64,000 nt of DNA from Combretum micranthum (taxonomy: Eukaryota; Streptophyta; Magnoliopsida; Myrtales; Combretaceae): positions 419,554-483,553 of the forward strand of contig JAMXBD010001103.1 in NCBI GenBank assembly GCA_024138025.1. The letters are read 5' to 3'. Positions 35,011 through 47,449 of this stretch are shown in pieces. Under the pieces are notes generated by a model that was given only the letters and a program-made list of their open reading frames with translations, made no database searches and had not been told where the DNA came from. The stretch's first letter is position 1. Every line of letters starts with the position of its first letter. The position numbers and the translations under genes are program-made.

Positions 35011-35542
35011 ATATGGGAAAGAGAGAACAAAAGAGAGAGAGAAGGAAAGAATAGGTAGGTGAAGAAAAAAGAAACGAGAGGATAATTACAAAACTTAGGA
35101 TATTTTAGAATTTAGGTATAGGTTTAGAACTATTAGATCTATATCTATAGTTCTATAAGTATTTAAAAAATAATTTTAGAATCGATAGGTTAGAATTTAA
35201 GAACTCTAGATAATAACTTAATTTAGAAATTTACTTTAGATAAAAAGATATTTAATTTGAGTTCAGGTTTAAGAACTGATATTTTTATACAAGCACATAA
35301 ACTCAAATTTTGTAAAGATTTAGGAATTAATGTTTAGGCTAGTAATCAAGAGTTTAAGAATCCTCTAAACATTTTAATGACTTGGTCAGAGAATTTATAT
35401 TTCAAATCTCAAATTCGACTTAGTTAATTATTAATCTAGTTATGTCAACTTGTCTAATTATATCCTATAATTCATTTAACTTATCCAAATCTATCTAAAC
35501 TTAATTTCTAATATATATAGAGATTTGGGTCATTTCAATCAT

Positions 35543-36198
35543 TCAAAATAAGCTAGTAAGTACAAAAGAGCTCATGGCCTAATTTAACTTAGGCTAAAAG
35601 CAAAATCATAGTGTGAATGTGTGTGCTATCAATTTAGAATGTGATAATCTAAGGAGACCTTTAATATGCAAATCGAAAGCATCAAATATATCAAATGATA
35701 TACTATCAAAACATAGGAAGTCTTGGCTTGCTTAACATTTAGACTGTGCAATATCATGTGAGGCGTCCAAAACAACTGGACTAAGGGGATCATTCAGACC
35801 TGTTGCCTGCATGATATAATGAAATTTGATAGATAATCTATAAATTTATCTTGTGTAGTTAACCATTTAATAGCTTATATGGAGTTTATTCAATTATTAG
35901 TATCTCGTCAAGGATATTTGAGAAACAATTTAAGCCTCAATATATACTCTAAATCTTAGTTTGTTAGGGGGAGCTCATGTGTATTTCTTTCCAAATAGCC
36001 TTGAGCATATACCATCCACACCTTTGACACATCCTGCAACTGTAGCCCATCTTTGTCCATTGTTGACAATATCATCCACATTGATTCTTATCTAGTTATT
36101 AGTAGTATCTATACGCATATTTATTAGTTACTCATTATATATTTCAACTTAACTTTTAAGGGCATCCAAGTAATTTTAATTGTTGATAAGATTGTGGA
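35543..36198. other. Intergenic, nothing recognised
   Basis: AT-rich single-copy-looking DNA between the G-family solo LTR and the candidate MITE. No coding or repeat signal stands out. Confidence 0.4.
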
Positions 36199-36206
36199 GT
36201 CAAGAC

Positions 36207-36657
36207 TAGTGTTGCTATAACTAAACCGAGGGTTTGACATAGATATTCTTGGGGGTCAGGGGTCGAGAGGTCGAACCGCTGGCAATAAAAAGTAAAAATA
36301 TAAGACACATTTTAAGTTTAAAAGACAATTATATATGGCATCACTCAATTTAATCCATATTTGGATCAAATCCATCAATTAGCTATTAAATCCATACAAG
36401 ATATATATATCTTAAAACGAGAAGAAAGCATAATATAATGATTAAATTTTATAAATTTATAATATAGTACGGATATATATTTAAAATTTAATAAGTCTTT
36501 TTTTTTTTTTTATAAATTGCGCTTCAAAACTGAGTTGAATTGACTAGTCGTGGTCTAAGTGCTTGGTTGACTAGGTCAATCTCGACTAAATGCATGGCCA
36601 AGCTTTTGTCATGGTCGGTTTTGGTTAAGTCTGGTCGATCCAGGTTTGACAATATTA
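36207..36657. mobile_element. Candidate old hAT-type MITE (451 bp)
   Basis: Ends TAGTGTTG and CAATATTA are inverted repeats with two mismatches. Near the ends GGGTTTGAC and GGTTTGAC recur. The flanking octamers are GTCAAGAC and ATCAAAAC, equal at six of eight positions, with both differences G to A. An 8-bp duplication fits hAT. No ORF. Confidence 0.4.
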
Positions 36658-36665
36658 ATCAAAAC

Positions 36666-38437
36666 TATCAATATTATCTTAATAATGTACATAGTAATTA
36701 ACACTATACATGCGTTGAAAGTGACAAAAGAACAATAAAAGAAAAGTTATTTTTCAATGTATTAAATCATTAATATTTACTTATCTATTTTATGTTTGCA
36801 AATTTGAAATCAAAAGAGACAAGTGGGTTGGTTTTTAGTTTTTAATCAATGAAATGTGTGAAGATTACAATTAGCGGAGTATGAAGTAGTTGTGAGGGTA
36901 TTTTGTAATGATAATTTTTTTATAATTATAATTACTATATAAGTGGTTATTTATTTAGAGCACAATAGTTAAATTTACAAATTCATTATGCAAAAATTAA
37001 AGATTTTAAATAGGTGTTATTGGCTCTAATAATGTAGAATATATAAGGGAAAATTTCAGTTTTTGCATTAATGCTTTCACACTTTTTCATAGTGTGTGCG
37101 CGTGCATGCATGCGTGTTTCAATTAAGCGACTAGTGTTTTACAAAATTGAAAAAAATAGATATTAATTAATGTCCAGTGGAACAACTAATTCTTAAAAGA
37201 ATCAAAATAAGAAAAGAAAGGAAGATTTAAGCAGAAGATTTAAGCCCAATTTTCAAATGAATCCTCTCCCAAATGCCAAAACCCTAGGTAAAAACAATAG
37301 AAAGAGGAGCAAATCAATTCTTTTCTGAATCCCAAAACCCTAAATCACAACCCTAGAAAGATGAAGAACAACAAACACTAGCCTTCTCTCTTAATTTTGA
37401 TTGTTATTAGCATTAATATGTCTAGAGAATTAGTCGAAGTATAGGAAATTTAGATTTAGACCATCAGATAAAGCTGATAATCTTTTGCATTTTTTATCAA
37501 ATTTCTTGTGAAACTCTTATATATTCTAAATGTAAATATATCCAAATTTTCTCTAGTTTTGTTTACCTTTTCAATTTACTATCATTCATTATTCATATCA
37601 AGTTTAAACACTTAAGCCTTTATAATTCATTGATTGCACAATGGAATTGCTTCAGGATAGAGATTGCCATCATCTTAACTTATTGATTTTTGCTTTTTTG
37701 AACTTAACTTATTGAGTTGAGTTGTTAGTCATTTTCAATTGTTGTGTCTACAAGTAGTTCGCACATATTGTGTTCCATATTATATTTATTGATAAATTTT
37801 AAATAATTAAATTCAGGATTTAAAGGCATTTTTCTAGGAAAATAGTTAAAATAATGATTATGTATGTAATATGGAATTTTTTTTATTTTTGAAATTAATT
37901 TCCTATTTTTAATAATTAGTCACTTAAACAATGTCATTTATAGGTAAATTTTGATCTAACAAGCTAAACCGGATTTCAAAGTTTAAATCTATAAACTAAA
38001 ATAATAATGAATTTTGAAAAAATATAATTTATTTAGATAAAAAAATCATGAATTTAAATTAATAATTGCTAATTAAGTGTAATTTAGGGTAAATTTTACC
38101 ATTTTGCAAGAAATTGGAAAAATTGGATTTTAATAGTAAACCTTAGGTTCATTAGCTTGATCCTAATCCAATTAGCCTATTTTAATCTTAATTAGACATT
38201 TCTAAATTAATTTGGGCTTAACTAGTTATTTTAGGGATTATTGTCTAATTCTACACTTAAAATAAAATATATAGAATTAAATTAAGCTTTAAAATCTAAA
38301 ATGGACTTAGTTAAAATCTTTAGGTCTATTAACCTATTTCTAGCCTATTTGGCTTATTTACACTTAAATGGGTCTATTCTTATTAATCTTCTTATGGCCT
38401 TTTTAACTAAAAATCTACTCATACATTAAATTAGCAA
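36666..38437. other. Intergenic, nothing recognised; short Z-DNA-prone tract
   Basis: AT-rich. One strictly alternating purine-pyrimidine run of 26 bases lies at 37092-37117 (GTGTGTGCGCG then TGCATGCATGCGTGT). No gene found. Confidence 0.45.
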
Positions 38438-39993
38438 TTTATGAGTAGGGGTATGAAAAAAAACCGAATGTTTAGGATAACCGAACCAAAACAAAAAATA
38501 ACGATTAACCGATCCATCAGTTTCGATTTAGGATTAAAATTTTTAATTTTTTCGGTTTCGGTTTCGATTTTTAGATACCAGAAGCCGTAGATTCAATTAA
38601 CCGATCTGTAATTATAAATATATATAATTTATAATATACCCATATAATTATTTTTTTAGTGTTATCAATATGAATTATGTTAAAATGAATTATTCATATA
38701 AAAAGAAACAAATGCATATATGTTTGAAAATTGGAATGATAGTGTTTAATTGAGATTTTGTATTGAGCTCAATCGATCAAGGTTGATAAGAACATATGAG
38801 TAAAAAGCTATTGTGATGATTATCTTGATGACATCGATATATATTAACAATTATTTGACATGTCTTACATTCTTAATTTATAGTTTTTAATATAATTATA
38901 GAAAAAATAATCTAATTTTTTACGGACATATTGAAAAATATGGTTAACTGCAAAATTTGCATAACCATTATGTTAAACAGTTAAAAACCGAAAATAGAAA
39001 AAATTAATCGAAAAAAGGGTAAACTGTTAAGGTGGTTAAAGGCTAAGGCAGTTAACTATTCATAATGGATCAGTTTAGGATCAGGATATTGAAAATCCAA
39101 TCATTACGGTTAGGATAAAAAATAGGTATAAGCCACCGAAATTTTTCAATAATAGTTTTGGAATACCAAATCGAAACCCTAAAGTCTAACCCAAGTTGAA
39201 ACCGAACCTTAAACAATTTCGATCACAGGATTTCATAAGAGAATTTTCAAAAACAAAAAATAGAGAGTTCAATAATCGATTAATTTGAAAACCCAAACAT
39301 GAGAAGGACCACCTACTCGATCCCTGAGTTAAACCCCTCAATTTCTAGGGTAAAGTTGGATTAGACCCTAACCCTAGTCAAATCGGAGTTTCAAAAGTCA
39401 ACAAAGGTCAAGACAATCAAGTAATTTCAACTCCGGCAATCCCACGTTCTTAAACCCTAGAAAACAAAATTGAGTTAATGGCTTATAATAGTTCGTAATA
39501 ATATAGGATAATATAAAAGTATCAGATTCGCGAATTTTGAGTATCCTTCAGACTAAAACGGGATCAGTTCTCGAAAAGCATGTCTCGGAGCTCGGAATAA
39601 TAAAAATATTCCAATAACACCAAAAGACTTGTCATTAAACAAGGATTTCAAAAATATCAGTTATAGCTTATATACACGTATTTTTATCCATACCAGTAAC
39701 TTATTTTGATATTTTTCTATTATTATTTGTTGTCTTTTATTATTAATTTTGTAGCAAACATAGCTGATATATTTTTCTTAACTTTATATATTTATTTCCT
39801 ATAGATTATAACCTAAAACATATATTTACCATTTATGATGCATAGAGGTGTAATGTCACTTCATATTTGGATTTTTTTTTTTTCTTTTCTTCTTTCTCCT
39901 TTGGCTTGCTTTTCACGCTGCACACACCTCCACTTTGCAGCTGTTGTTTGTTTCATTTTTTTTTAAATCACTCTCTAAAACTCTCCTTCATCT

Positions 39994-40003
39994 CTATATA
40001 TAC
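39994..40003 (+). promoter_or_regulatory. Candidate TATA box of LTR D
   Basis: CTATATATAC is followed by a long pyrimidine-rich stretch (40004-40260), the expected core promoter layout of the LTR. It is the counterpart of the block at 15138-15146 in LTR C. Confidence 0.45.
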
Positions 40004-40082
40004 CCCTTCATATCATCACATTACAACCCCTACTTCTCCTCTCATTTTCTCTCATTTCTTGTTCTTTTCTTCCTCAATTTTT

Positions 40083-40360
40083 GCTGGGCGTCCCAAAAAT
40101 TGCAGCTACCTCCCCCATTTTTTCAATCAAAAACTCCTCTTCTACTTCATCTCTTAAGGCATATTCATCTCCCATAAATACCCTTTCAAGATACCAAGCT
40201 TACACCTTGCATCTCCTTTTTTTTTCTCTCTTTCTTTTTCTCATTTTTCCTCTGCTGGGTGTGAACTTCGGGCTAGTACTGTTCACCCATTATTCTTCAT
40301 CAAAAACTCCTCTTTTGCTTCATTTTTCAAGGTATATTCGCTTCCTATCTTATCTAGTAA
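40083..40360 (+). repeat. Two-copy tandem duplication downstream of the LTR D TATA
   Basis: GCTGGG(C/T)GT...CAAAAACTCCTCTT...AAGG(C/T)ATATTCG-type sequence occurs at 40083-40180 and again, diverged, at 40253-40350, a period of about 170 bases. A second local pair (CAAGTCTCGGGAGCCTTGAT) is at about 40880 and 40977. Confidence 0.7.
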
Positions 40361-43287
40361 TTGTAAGGATGATTTCAAGCTTCTTTTCTCACAAAATATC
40401 ACTTTATCATGCCCAAAACTTTGAAGCTTCTATTAGCACGAATTTTTATCATGTCAAGTGTGTAGTTTTACTAATATCTTATTTATCATGTTCCATGCTT
40501 TCATCTAATCTAATTTTCTATGTTTATGTCTCTAGTTATGGTTTATGCCTTTTCTTTCATCAAAACCTTTCTATTTTGCTTTCAAACTTTGAAGTTCATG
40601 ATTGATCCAAACCAATATCATGCCAAATTTATGAATCTTATCAATGTCTTGTTTATGTTGCTTCTTATTATCATCTAATCTAACTTCTATCTTAATATCT
40701 ATACCTATAAGAGCATAAAGCTCACTAACCCAAATATTATTTATGTTCTTATTACTAACTAATCTAACTTTTATTTACTTGTTCTTTTATTTTTGTATCA
40801 AAAGATAAGTCTAGTCCCTAGCTAGACTTGGACTGGTTATATATCAAGTCCATAAGAGATTGGTCGTATATCAAGTCTCGGGAGCCTTGATATAGTCTAA
40901 GACTCCCAATACTTGTTTTTCTTATTTTTGTTTCTCCAATTATTCATGGGACTGGAATACTTCAAGTCTCGGGAGCCTTGATTTAAAAGCTAAGACTCGC
41001 AATACTTGACCTTTTATTATCTTGTTATCTTACTTATTATTTTGATGTTATCTAATATTTTTGCTTGCCACTATCCTCATATTCATGTAAGCTAAAGGTT
41101 GTTGTCTAAACCATAAAGTTTAAACTACACTTTTTGCAAATAAATTTTTGTCACTTAGGAAAAGTCTTAAATGAAACTTAGAATTTTTGAATCAAAGAAA
41201 TCCATTATTCTCAAGCTTTAGAAAGAACTTACTATAATTTTGAAACACCATTACTTTGAAAAGCTTTTTCTAAAACCATAACTATATTAGTATTATTGTT
41301 ATTTTCTAAATTTAATGTTGATAATTATTTGTTATAAAAAAAGGGGTCTTTCTTATAAACACAATATAAAGGAAAATCCCATAAACAACCAAAGGAGATA
41401 TAAGTTTTTGAATCAAGGTTTAAAAATATCAAAATAACAATAATAATATAAAAAAAACATAGGGAATTAATAGTAAAAATGACACCAGTGTTAAATATTT
41501 CAAAAGGAGAAATATAGAAATTCATTTTAGGAAAACGGTAAGTTAAACATAAAATACTCCTTGAAAACAAAAGAATCAAAGTTTCATTTTCAAAGAATTT
41601 ACAAAAGGAATTTTTGTAACTTTGTTCTTTTTTTTTTTTCCCAAACTTTCAAAAGACATTGTTTTTACTAAAGAATTTTAATTTGGACAACAAACACTTG
41701 AATCATGAATGAAATATTAGTTATATATGTATGTAAAGGAATTTTTCAACTATATAGATAACTGAGTATTTATCAAATGATTTTTGGATAATTTGAAGTT
41801 TGAAATTTATTTTCAAAGGAAGGGAATTTTCATAATATATCTGATGGCCTTTGTTTTGTAACCCAAATGACCTAACTTAATACAAATAACCTTAGAAATG
41901 GATAGATCTTTTCGAGTAGGTAGAAAACGGTATATTGTTTGCGCAATTCTGAGTTAAAATGACCAAGTTATGACCATTTTAAATTGGAATTTCCTTCTAT
42001 ATGAATTTTAACGATGTTATGACTTAGTTTTTGATAAGTACCACAGAATCAATAAGAAATACTCATTATGGGTATTCTTCTTGATTAGGTGATCTCGAGA
42101 AGGAGTATTCATACCCGGAGGATTATTTTGATTAGTGGATTTATCGATTAACTCATCCATAAGAAAGATAGATCCTCATGGCCAAGTGAGTTTATTTCCT
42201 ACTTTTTTTGTACTTGGTTGTGCTTGTAGCTAAAGGCACTAGAAGTAGGAAAAGATGAAAATGAATTATGTATGATAATATTGGTTGAGAGAATGTTAAG
42301 CATACCGAGGCATGAATCATTCTTAATTAACTTATGTGTTACTATTATTCTATTGGATTGTGTGCAAATTCTATGATCACCTTTAAATAACTCTAATCAT
42401 ATACTATGAATTATATTAATTGATTCATGCATATCACGTAGTTAGTTTCATTGCATGAGTTGTTATTCTCGATGGAACAAGAGTTTAGTAGCTGGGTATG
42501 CAGTAGCCAGAAATCTGCAAGATGGGCGATAGGAGCATGAAAGAACTATTTTGTGATGGGCTAGTAGGAGCCTGAAATAAACTACATGAGTTGGATTTAA
42601 AGATGGGTTTTAAAGAGCCTGGAACACCTAACCGGAATGGAGGGGTAAATCCATTCAAACATATGATTTCCAGTAGATCATATGTATTGCTTGATCACTT
42701 GCTTGATGCATTCATATGCTTGTTAATAACTTGCTTGAAATTATTTATACAAGTACGTTGATTCAGGAATATTCTCACTAAGCTAGTTATGCTTATACTC
42801 CAATAGACCTTTGTTGTACAGGACTAATATCTTTCATGAACAAGGACTACATATACCGGGTGGAATTATGATTTAAGGAGCTTCTGGGAATCTTTTGAAG
42901 ATCTTAGGTTAAATATCTTTAATGTCTTTTGGTATTAGTATTATTCTGTTGTGAGAAAGATTAAGTTGTTATTATGATTGTTTGGAGAATTATAAGGGAA
43001 AACCCCTAAGATGATGTAAGAATTGTATTCTCTTAATGATAAATTTGATGTTTATATAGATTCTTGTATGTTGTATTTACTATCTCAAACTATACATCCC
43101 ACCGGCGTCTCCTATTGTTGTGATAGACGCCTTACATATGGTGTTGAAAATTTTTGCGTGACTTCGGGAAGTCATTCCTAAGTTTTAATACCGCATGTGG
43201 CGGATTGCCACGTTTAGGGTACCCTTCGGGACGTGACAATAGGGACATAGACCGGTTAACCGAACCATGAACACCCCTATTTATGAG

Positions 43288-45285
43288 CTCAAATTGCAAA
43301 ATATAGGCCTAATAAACAACAAAATTCTAATTAAGCCTAATTACAAAATATTTAACTCCATTATCAATTTCTAGGTATTGAATTACCCATTTTGCTCAAA
43401 TATAAATTCTTGAGTCTAAAAGCCTTAAAATACAATTAGAGAGTAATTACGCCTATTTAGGAGTCACCAAGGCTCAAAAGCCTAAATAAAATATAATTCT
43501 ATTTTGTTGCCCTTAAATCCAAAATATTGAGTTCAATGTACAATTCTACTCTAAATAGCTCAATTCCAATATCTAACTCTAGTTCCACCTAATTAATGAA
43601 TTATAATTCCTAATGGGATTATGTCCAATTCCTTAAGTCGATGAACCTAAACAATATAATAATTATACATATTTCTACCAGGCTTGATTTAAGATTCTTA
43701 GAATTCCAATACTTCCTAATACTTCTAAATAATAAACTCAATATCAAATCAAGTGGGCTTAACCAAAATCTCTAAAACCCAATACCATAATTGATTTCAC
43801 TTTAAATAAGTTCATAGGTCTTATACTAGGACCTATTTCCCAATTACTTTATCAACTGTGATTTAATAATTAAATTGATTCCTATATGAGATCAATTTTC
43901 TTAAGAAAATATTGTTGGCTTCCGAGTTTATCTTCTAATATTTCTCAGACTCTAGTGTTTACATTAGGTACATAGTGATTCGTGTAATGCTTTTATAAGA
44001 TATGCATCCTAAAAAATTTAATATTCAAAGATGGCTTAATGAATGATTGATTGATTGTGCATAGTTGTTACTTGACCTAAGCCAGAGGGTGACAACTTTC
44101 TTAGGTGATGCCAGTGCAAAAGTTAGGTGCTTAGGCCATTGAAGATGGCTTAGTAGGTAGCCAATGGGGAAAACAGTAGCAGGCTAACGTTGACTTGCTC
44201 GTGAGAAGTAATATAGTTTAGTTCACATTTATAAGACTATTTTGATTTCGTTATATTATGGACTGAAGTAAGTAAAGATGTATAATAGTTGTGATCTTTA
44301 GACGAAACTATTACTTAGATTCAGAAAGGAGGTAAAGGTATTCAACCTATCTTTACCAACTCTTTGAGCAGTAAATACTACTCAAGACTCCTAGGTTTCT
44401 AACATCCTACCAAAGTATGAGTACTCCACTATTGCTTTACCACACTTGATTTAAAGATATAAATTGTTGATTATTACATTTTATTTAGGCTATAAGCGTG
44501 TAATCATATCGTGTGTGCTTGTGTTGTTGTTGTATTAGGTCATCTCACGTTTACCTTTTTTAGGTGTTGATCTAGATGCTTATGATTATCTCAAGTATGG
44601 AGCGAACTTAAACGAGCTTATTGACTAATAGAGTGGCTAGGATCACAAAATTTTATATATTCTTAATGGAATTTACTGTTTATATTTCCAAACTTATATC
44701 TTTTCAAGAGCCTAGTTTTGAGCCCATGGTTGTATTATTTTTTCACGCTACTTAGATTTGTTACTTTGCATTTGATGGTTGTTCTACTGCAATACAAAAT
44801 GTTAGAAAGAAAGAATCTAAATTAAACGATTTCAAAATTCTAAAACTATAATAAATGATCATGATAAACAAATAATTTACGTTAATCTTTGCATATAATG
44901 CCTGAGCATTATACTTGGCAAATTAAATATGCCTCGACCCTATTCGGGGCTGACATATCCCAAGTGAAATTTACCCATTATATAAATATATATTCATAAT
45001 ACAATATTTTTAATTTTCAAGAAACTAAGAGTATATTCACTGGACAAATATGAATTTATACTAATGATTCGATTCTATATATTCTCAAACCAACAAAACT
45101 AATGGTTTGGGATTATGATCCACTTCTTTCCAAACAAATGAATAGGATTTCATTCTCTTATGATCCCACTCTTCCAAACCATCTAAGTTCTTAACCACTC
45201 CAATATACATATGCAACACAAAAATTCATATAGTAATTTTCATATAATCCAATTTTCATGCTAACTTAAATTTTGAGTGAGCAAT
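43288..45285. other. Intergenic, nothing recognised
   Basis: AT-rich sequence with a repetitive texture (many CCTAATT and CTTAAAT words), matching the texture left of the hAT insertion. No coding signal. An LTR origin is possible but not demonstrable by eye. Confidence 0.35.
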
Positions 45286-45290
45286 ATACA

Positions 45291-45849
45291 TGTAATATCT
45301 TCCAAATATGGATGGTGAAACTCCAATCATAAAGGCGTCTTTTAGTGTAATGGCTTGGAGTTTATTGAAACTCTAAAGTTAAGCATGCTCTGAGAAGAGG
45401 AATCCTAGGAAGGGTAACCCCCTCAGAAGTGTTGGCACTAAAATGACGAAATAGTATGGCTTGTGGCTAAAACGAACAATACCTCGGTAGGTGGAGTTCC
45501 GAAATGTTACAAGTGGTATTAGAGCAGTTCATCAGACGGAAGTGGATGAGTGTGTCCTTAATGTCTGGTGTGGTTTTGGACCTGTGTAAGAAACTGATGA
45601 GGATGTCAATTCTATAAGTGGGGGAGTATGTGATACTCCTCAAATATAGATGGTGGAACTCTAATTATAGAGACGTATGTTGTGTAATGACTTAGAGTTT
45701 ATCGAAACTATAAAATTAAGTATACTCTAGGTGGAGTAATCCCATGATAGATGGCCCCTTAAAAAGCACTGGCACCATAAAAACAAAACTGTATAATATG
45801 CGGTCAAAGTGGATAATATCTCGATCGGTGGAGTTTTAAAGTATTACAA
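45291..45849 (+). mobile_element. Cassandra-type TRIM retrotransposon (559 bp, complete)
   Basis: Two 221-bp LTRs, 45291-45511 and 45629-45849, start TGTAATATC/TGTGATACT and end TGTTACA/TATTACA. Directly after the first is a primer site TGGTATTAGAGC (45514-45525; initiator Met-tRNA type). A polypurine tract AAGTGGGGGAG (45617-45626) precedes the second. Flanking pentamers are ATACA and ATACT. Each LTR contains a 5S rRNA-like stretch. Size, primer site and embedded 5S identify the Cassandra family. No coding capacity, as expected; it moves with proteins supplied by other elements. Confidence 0.9.
45345..45440 (+). ncRNA. 5S rRNA-derived segment in Cassandra 5' LTR
   Basis: AAACTCTAAAGTTAAGCATG and the following ATCCTAGGAAGGGTAACCCC match the internal promoter region of plant 5S rRNA. 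AGTTAAGC (45377-45384) is the A-box and GGGTAACCC (45412-45420) the C-box region. The copy in the 3' LTR at about 45683-45778 is more diverged. In Cassandra these provide RNA polymerase III promoter elements; activity here is not shown. Confidence 0.8.
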
Positions 45850-47440
45850 TACTGGTGCAAATATCCAACATGATCTTAATTGTGCATATTTCATTACCAT
45901 TTTAACTTTTTCTCAATTAATTAGTTCCATTTACGGAAGAAAGAAAACAACGAAACAAAATATTGGCTTTCCCACATACGACTTTGATATGAATAGTCAT
46001 TCTATCTATAAAAGCAGGCAAAAATTGGAATTATTGATGCTTGAAGAGCAAGTAGTATTAATTTATAGTATTTACATTGATAAGGAGAAGCTTTAATTTT
46101 GCATTGAACTAATTTCATGATGATGAAGAAATGCGTGGAATGCTTTCTGTCCCATCAAAAGGAATCTTTATGGATTTTTAGGCACCCTTACGATGCCATG
46201 CCCTAACTTTTTCCAAAAGAAAACAAAAGATTTTGTCTTTTCTTCAAAATCTCTTTTAGAATAATTTGCCTTGGAGAAAACTAATGAAATTGTTTGTCAG
46301 ATTTTATCACCGCTTTTATTGGGTCAACGGACCTTGAAATGTCTTTAAAAAAAAAAAAAAAGAAAAACCTTTAAGTGTCCTATAAGCTAAGATCTCCATG
46401 CATGGTCAAGAGGTGTAAATATTCTTTACATTTGTTAGCATGTATTTAACGTTATCATTATCTAAATGAGTGTTTAAATTATTAAAATTGTACAAAAAGT
46501 GTATTTAGACAGTAATTATTTTGTTTTTAGATAAACGATGAAGAAAATAATTATCAAATAAATACATAAAATCATAAATAAAATGATTGTGCAAATGTGT
46601 AAAGCATAGTTTGCAAGAAGGTTCGGTCTGAATGTTCAATCCTTGTGTTTGTAATTTACTCTAATAAACTATAGTTAAATTAAGGCTTCATCACAAAGCA
46701 AACATATAAAAGCAACCATTACCATCTTTCCTAATTTAGCTTTGTATTTGGTTAAAAATAATCATAAAATTACCTAGATCCTTGGTGAATCCTCAGCAAA
46801 TTTCGAATATCCTTGGATCTTGGAAGCTTTATATAAAAACTCCATCCCGGTTGATTGCTTAAATTTCACTCTTACTAATATATTTGACTAAAGCTGTTGT
46901 TATATAATTTTCTAGGTTTCAAATAGATCCTTTTTCCTATTTATCCTCTTTAGTCTTTGTTATTGTTTTTTTTTCCTTGCATAAACCTTACAAAATTATT
47001 AAGTAAACAAATAAAATTATTATATTTGTACACTTAGATCATATATGTGCTTATTGATAAATGTTTTAATATTTCATTTTTGTCATTACCCTAAAAGAAG
47101 CCTAGTAAAATTACCTTGAAGCCATCATATCACGTGTACATTTGTAATATGAGAATCATTTTACAAGGTAGACTTTGCGAGACTCTAATTAATGATATAA
47201 TCACTATGTTATGCATAATAATATACATTTATGAAAATAGTTATGAATACCGATATTCCATAGATCACAAGGACTGTAGAGCATTGGATACCCTACCAAA
47301 TAACAAGATAAGGAGAACCTAGGTTTAAGAGAAATATTGACTATGTTTAAGAAAGAAAACTTTAGTTTCAAATTACATCTCTCAGACTAGGTTCAGCATT
47401 ACAAGTTTTAATCCATTGCTTAACTTGTGGAACATTATAT
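45850..47440. other. Intergenic, nothing recognised
   Basis: AT-rich; an A-run near 46345-46361. A short open frame at 45809-46096 overlaps the Cassandra LTR end and has no recognisable product. Confidence 0.4.
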
Positions 47441-47449
47441 TTAGCATGC

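Larger units (their letters stand above)
32073..35537 (+). repeat. Solo LTR of family G (3465 bp)
   Basis: Begins TGTAACGCCCCC at 32073 and ends TTTGGGTCATTTCA at 35537. It is flanked by a perfect 5-bp duplication ATCAT (32068-32072 and 35538-35542). Two further members start at 52957 and 62765 and align from the first bases. There is no internal coding region and no second LTR, so it is a solo LTR, most likely of a long-LTR gypsy family. Orientation is arbitrary: no pol is attached to any copy here. Confidence 0.85.
39127..43238 (+). repeat. Solo LTR 'D' (element A family), 4112 bp, nested in hAT element
   Basis: Starts TATAAGCC, reading as a decayed form of the family start TGTAAACC, and ends TACCCTTCGGGACGTGACA. 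It is flanked by a perfect ATAGG duplication (39122-39126 and 43239-43243). Family anchors: GTTCTCGAAAAGCATGTCTCGG at about 39556 and ATGACCAAGTTATGACC at about 41958. It is about 600 bp longer than C and E, partly through local duplications. No internal region. Confidence 0.85.
38446..43279. mobile_element. hAT-like non-autonomous element, split by solo LTR D
   Basis: Left end TAGGGGTATGAAAAAAAACC, right end CCGAACCATGAACACCCCTA. The outer bases are inverted (TAGGGGT...ACCCCTA) with repeated CCGAACC/GGTT motifs inside, as in many plant hAT MITEs. It is flanked by a perfect 8-bp duplication TTTATGAG (38438-38445 and 43280-43287). Without the nested LTR and one ATAGG, the element is about 717 bp. 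No transposase. Confidence 0.85.

Noticed and set aside
39867..40605. Overlapping plus-strand open frames of up to 174 codons
   Set aside because: They lie in the pyrimidine-rich leader of solo LTR D, are rich in Ser/Phe/Leu from C/T tracts, and resemble no protein.
46620..46700. Possible SINE with a GGTTCGG-like B box
   Set aside because: No matching A box at the right distance, no poly(A) or repeat tail and no target duplication.
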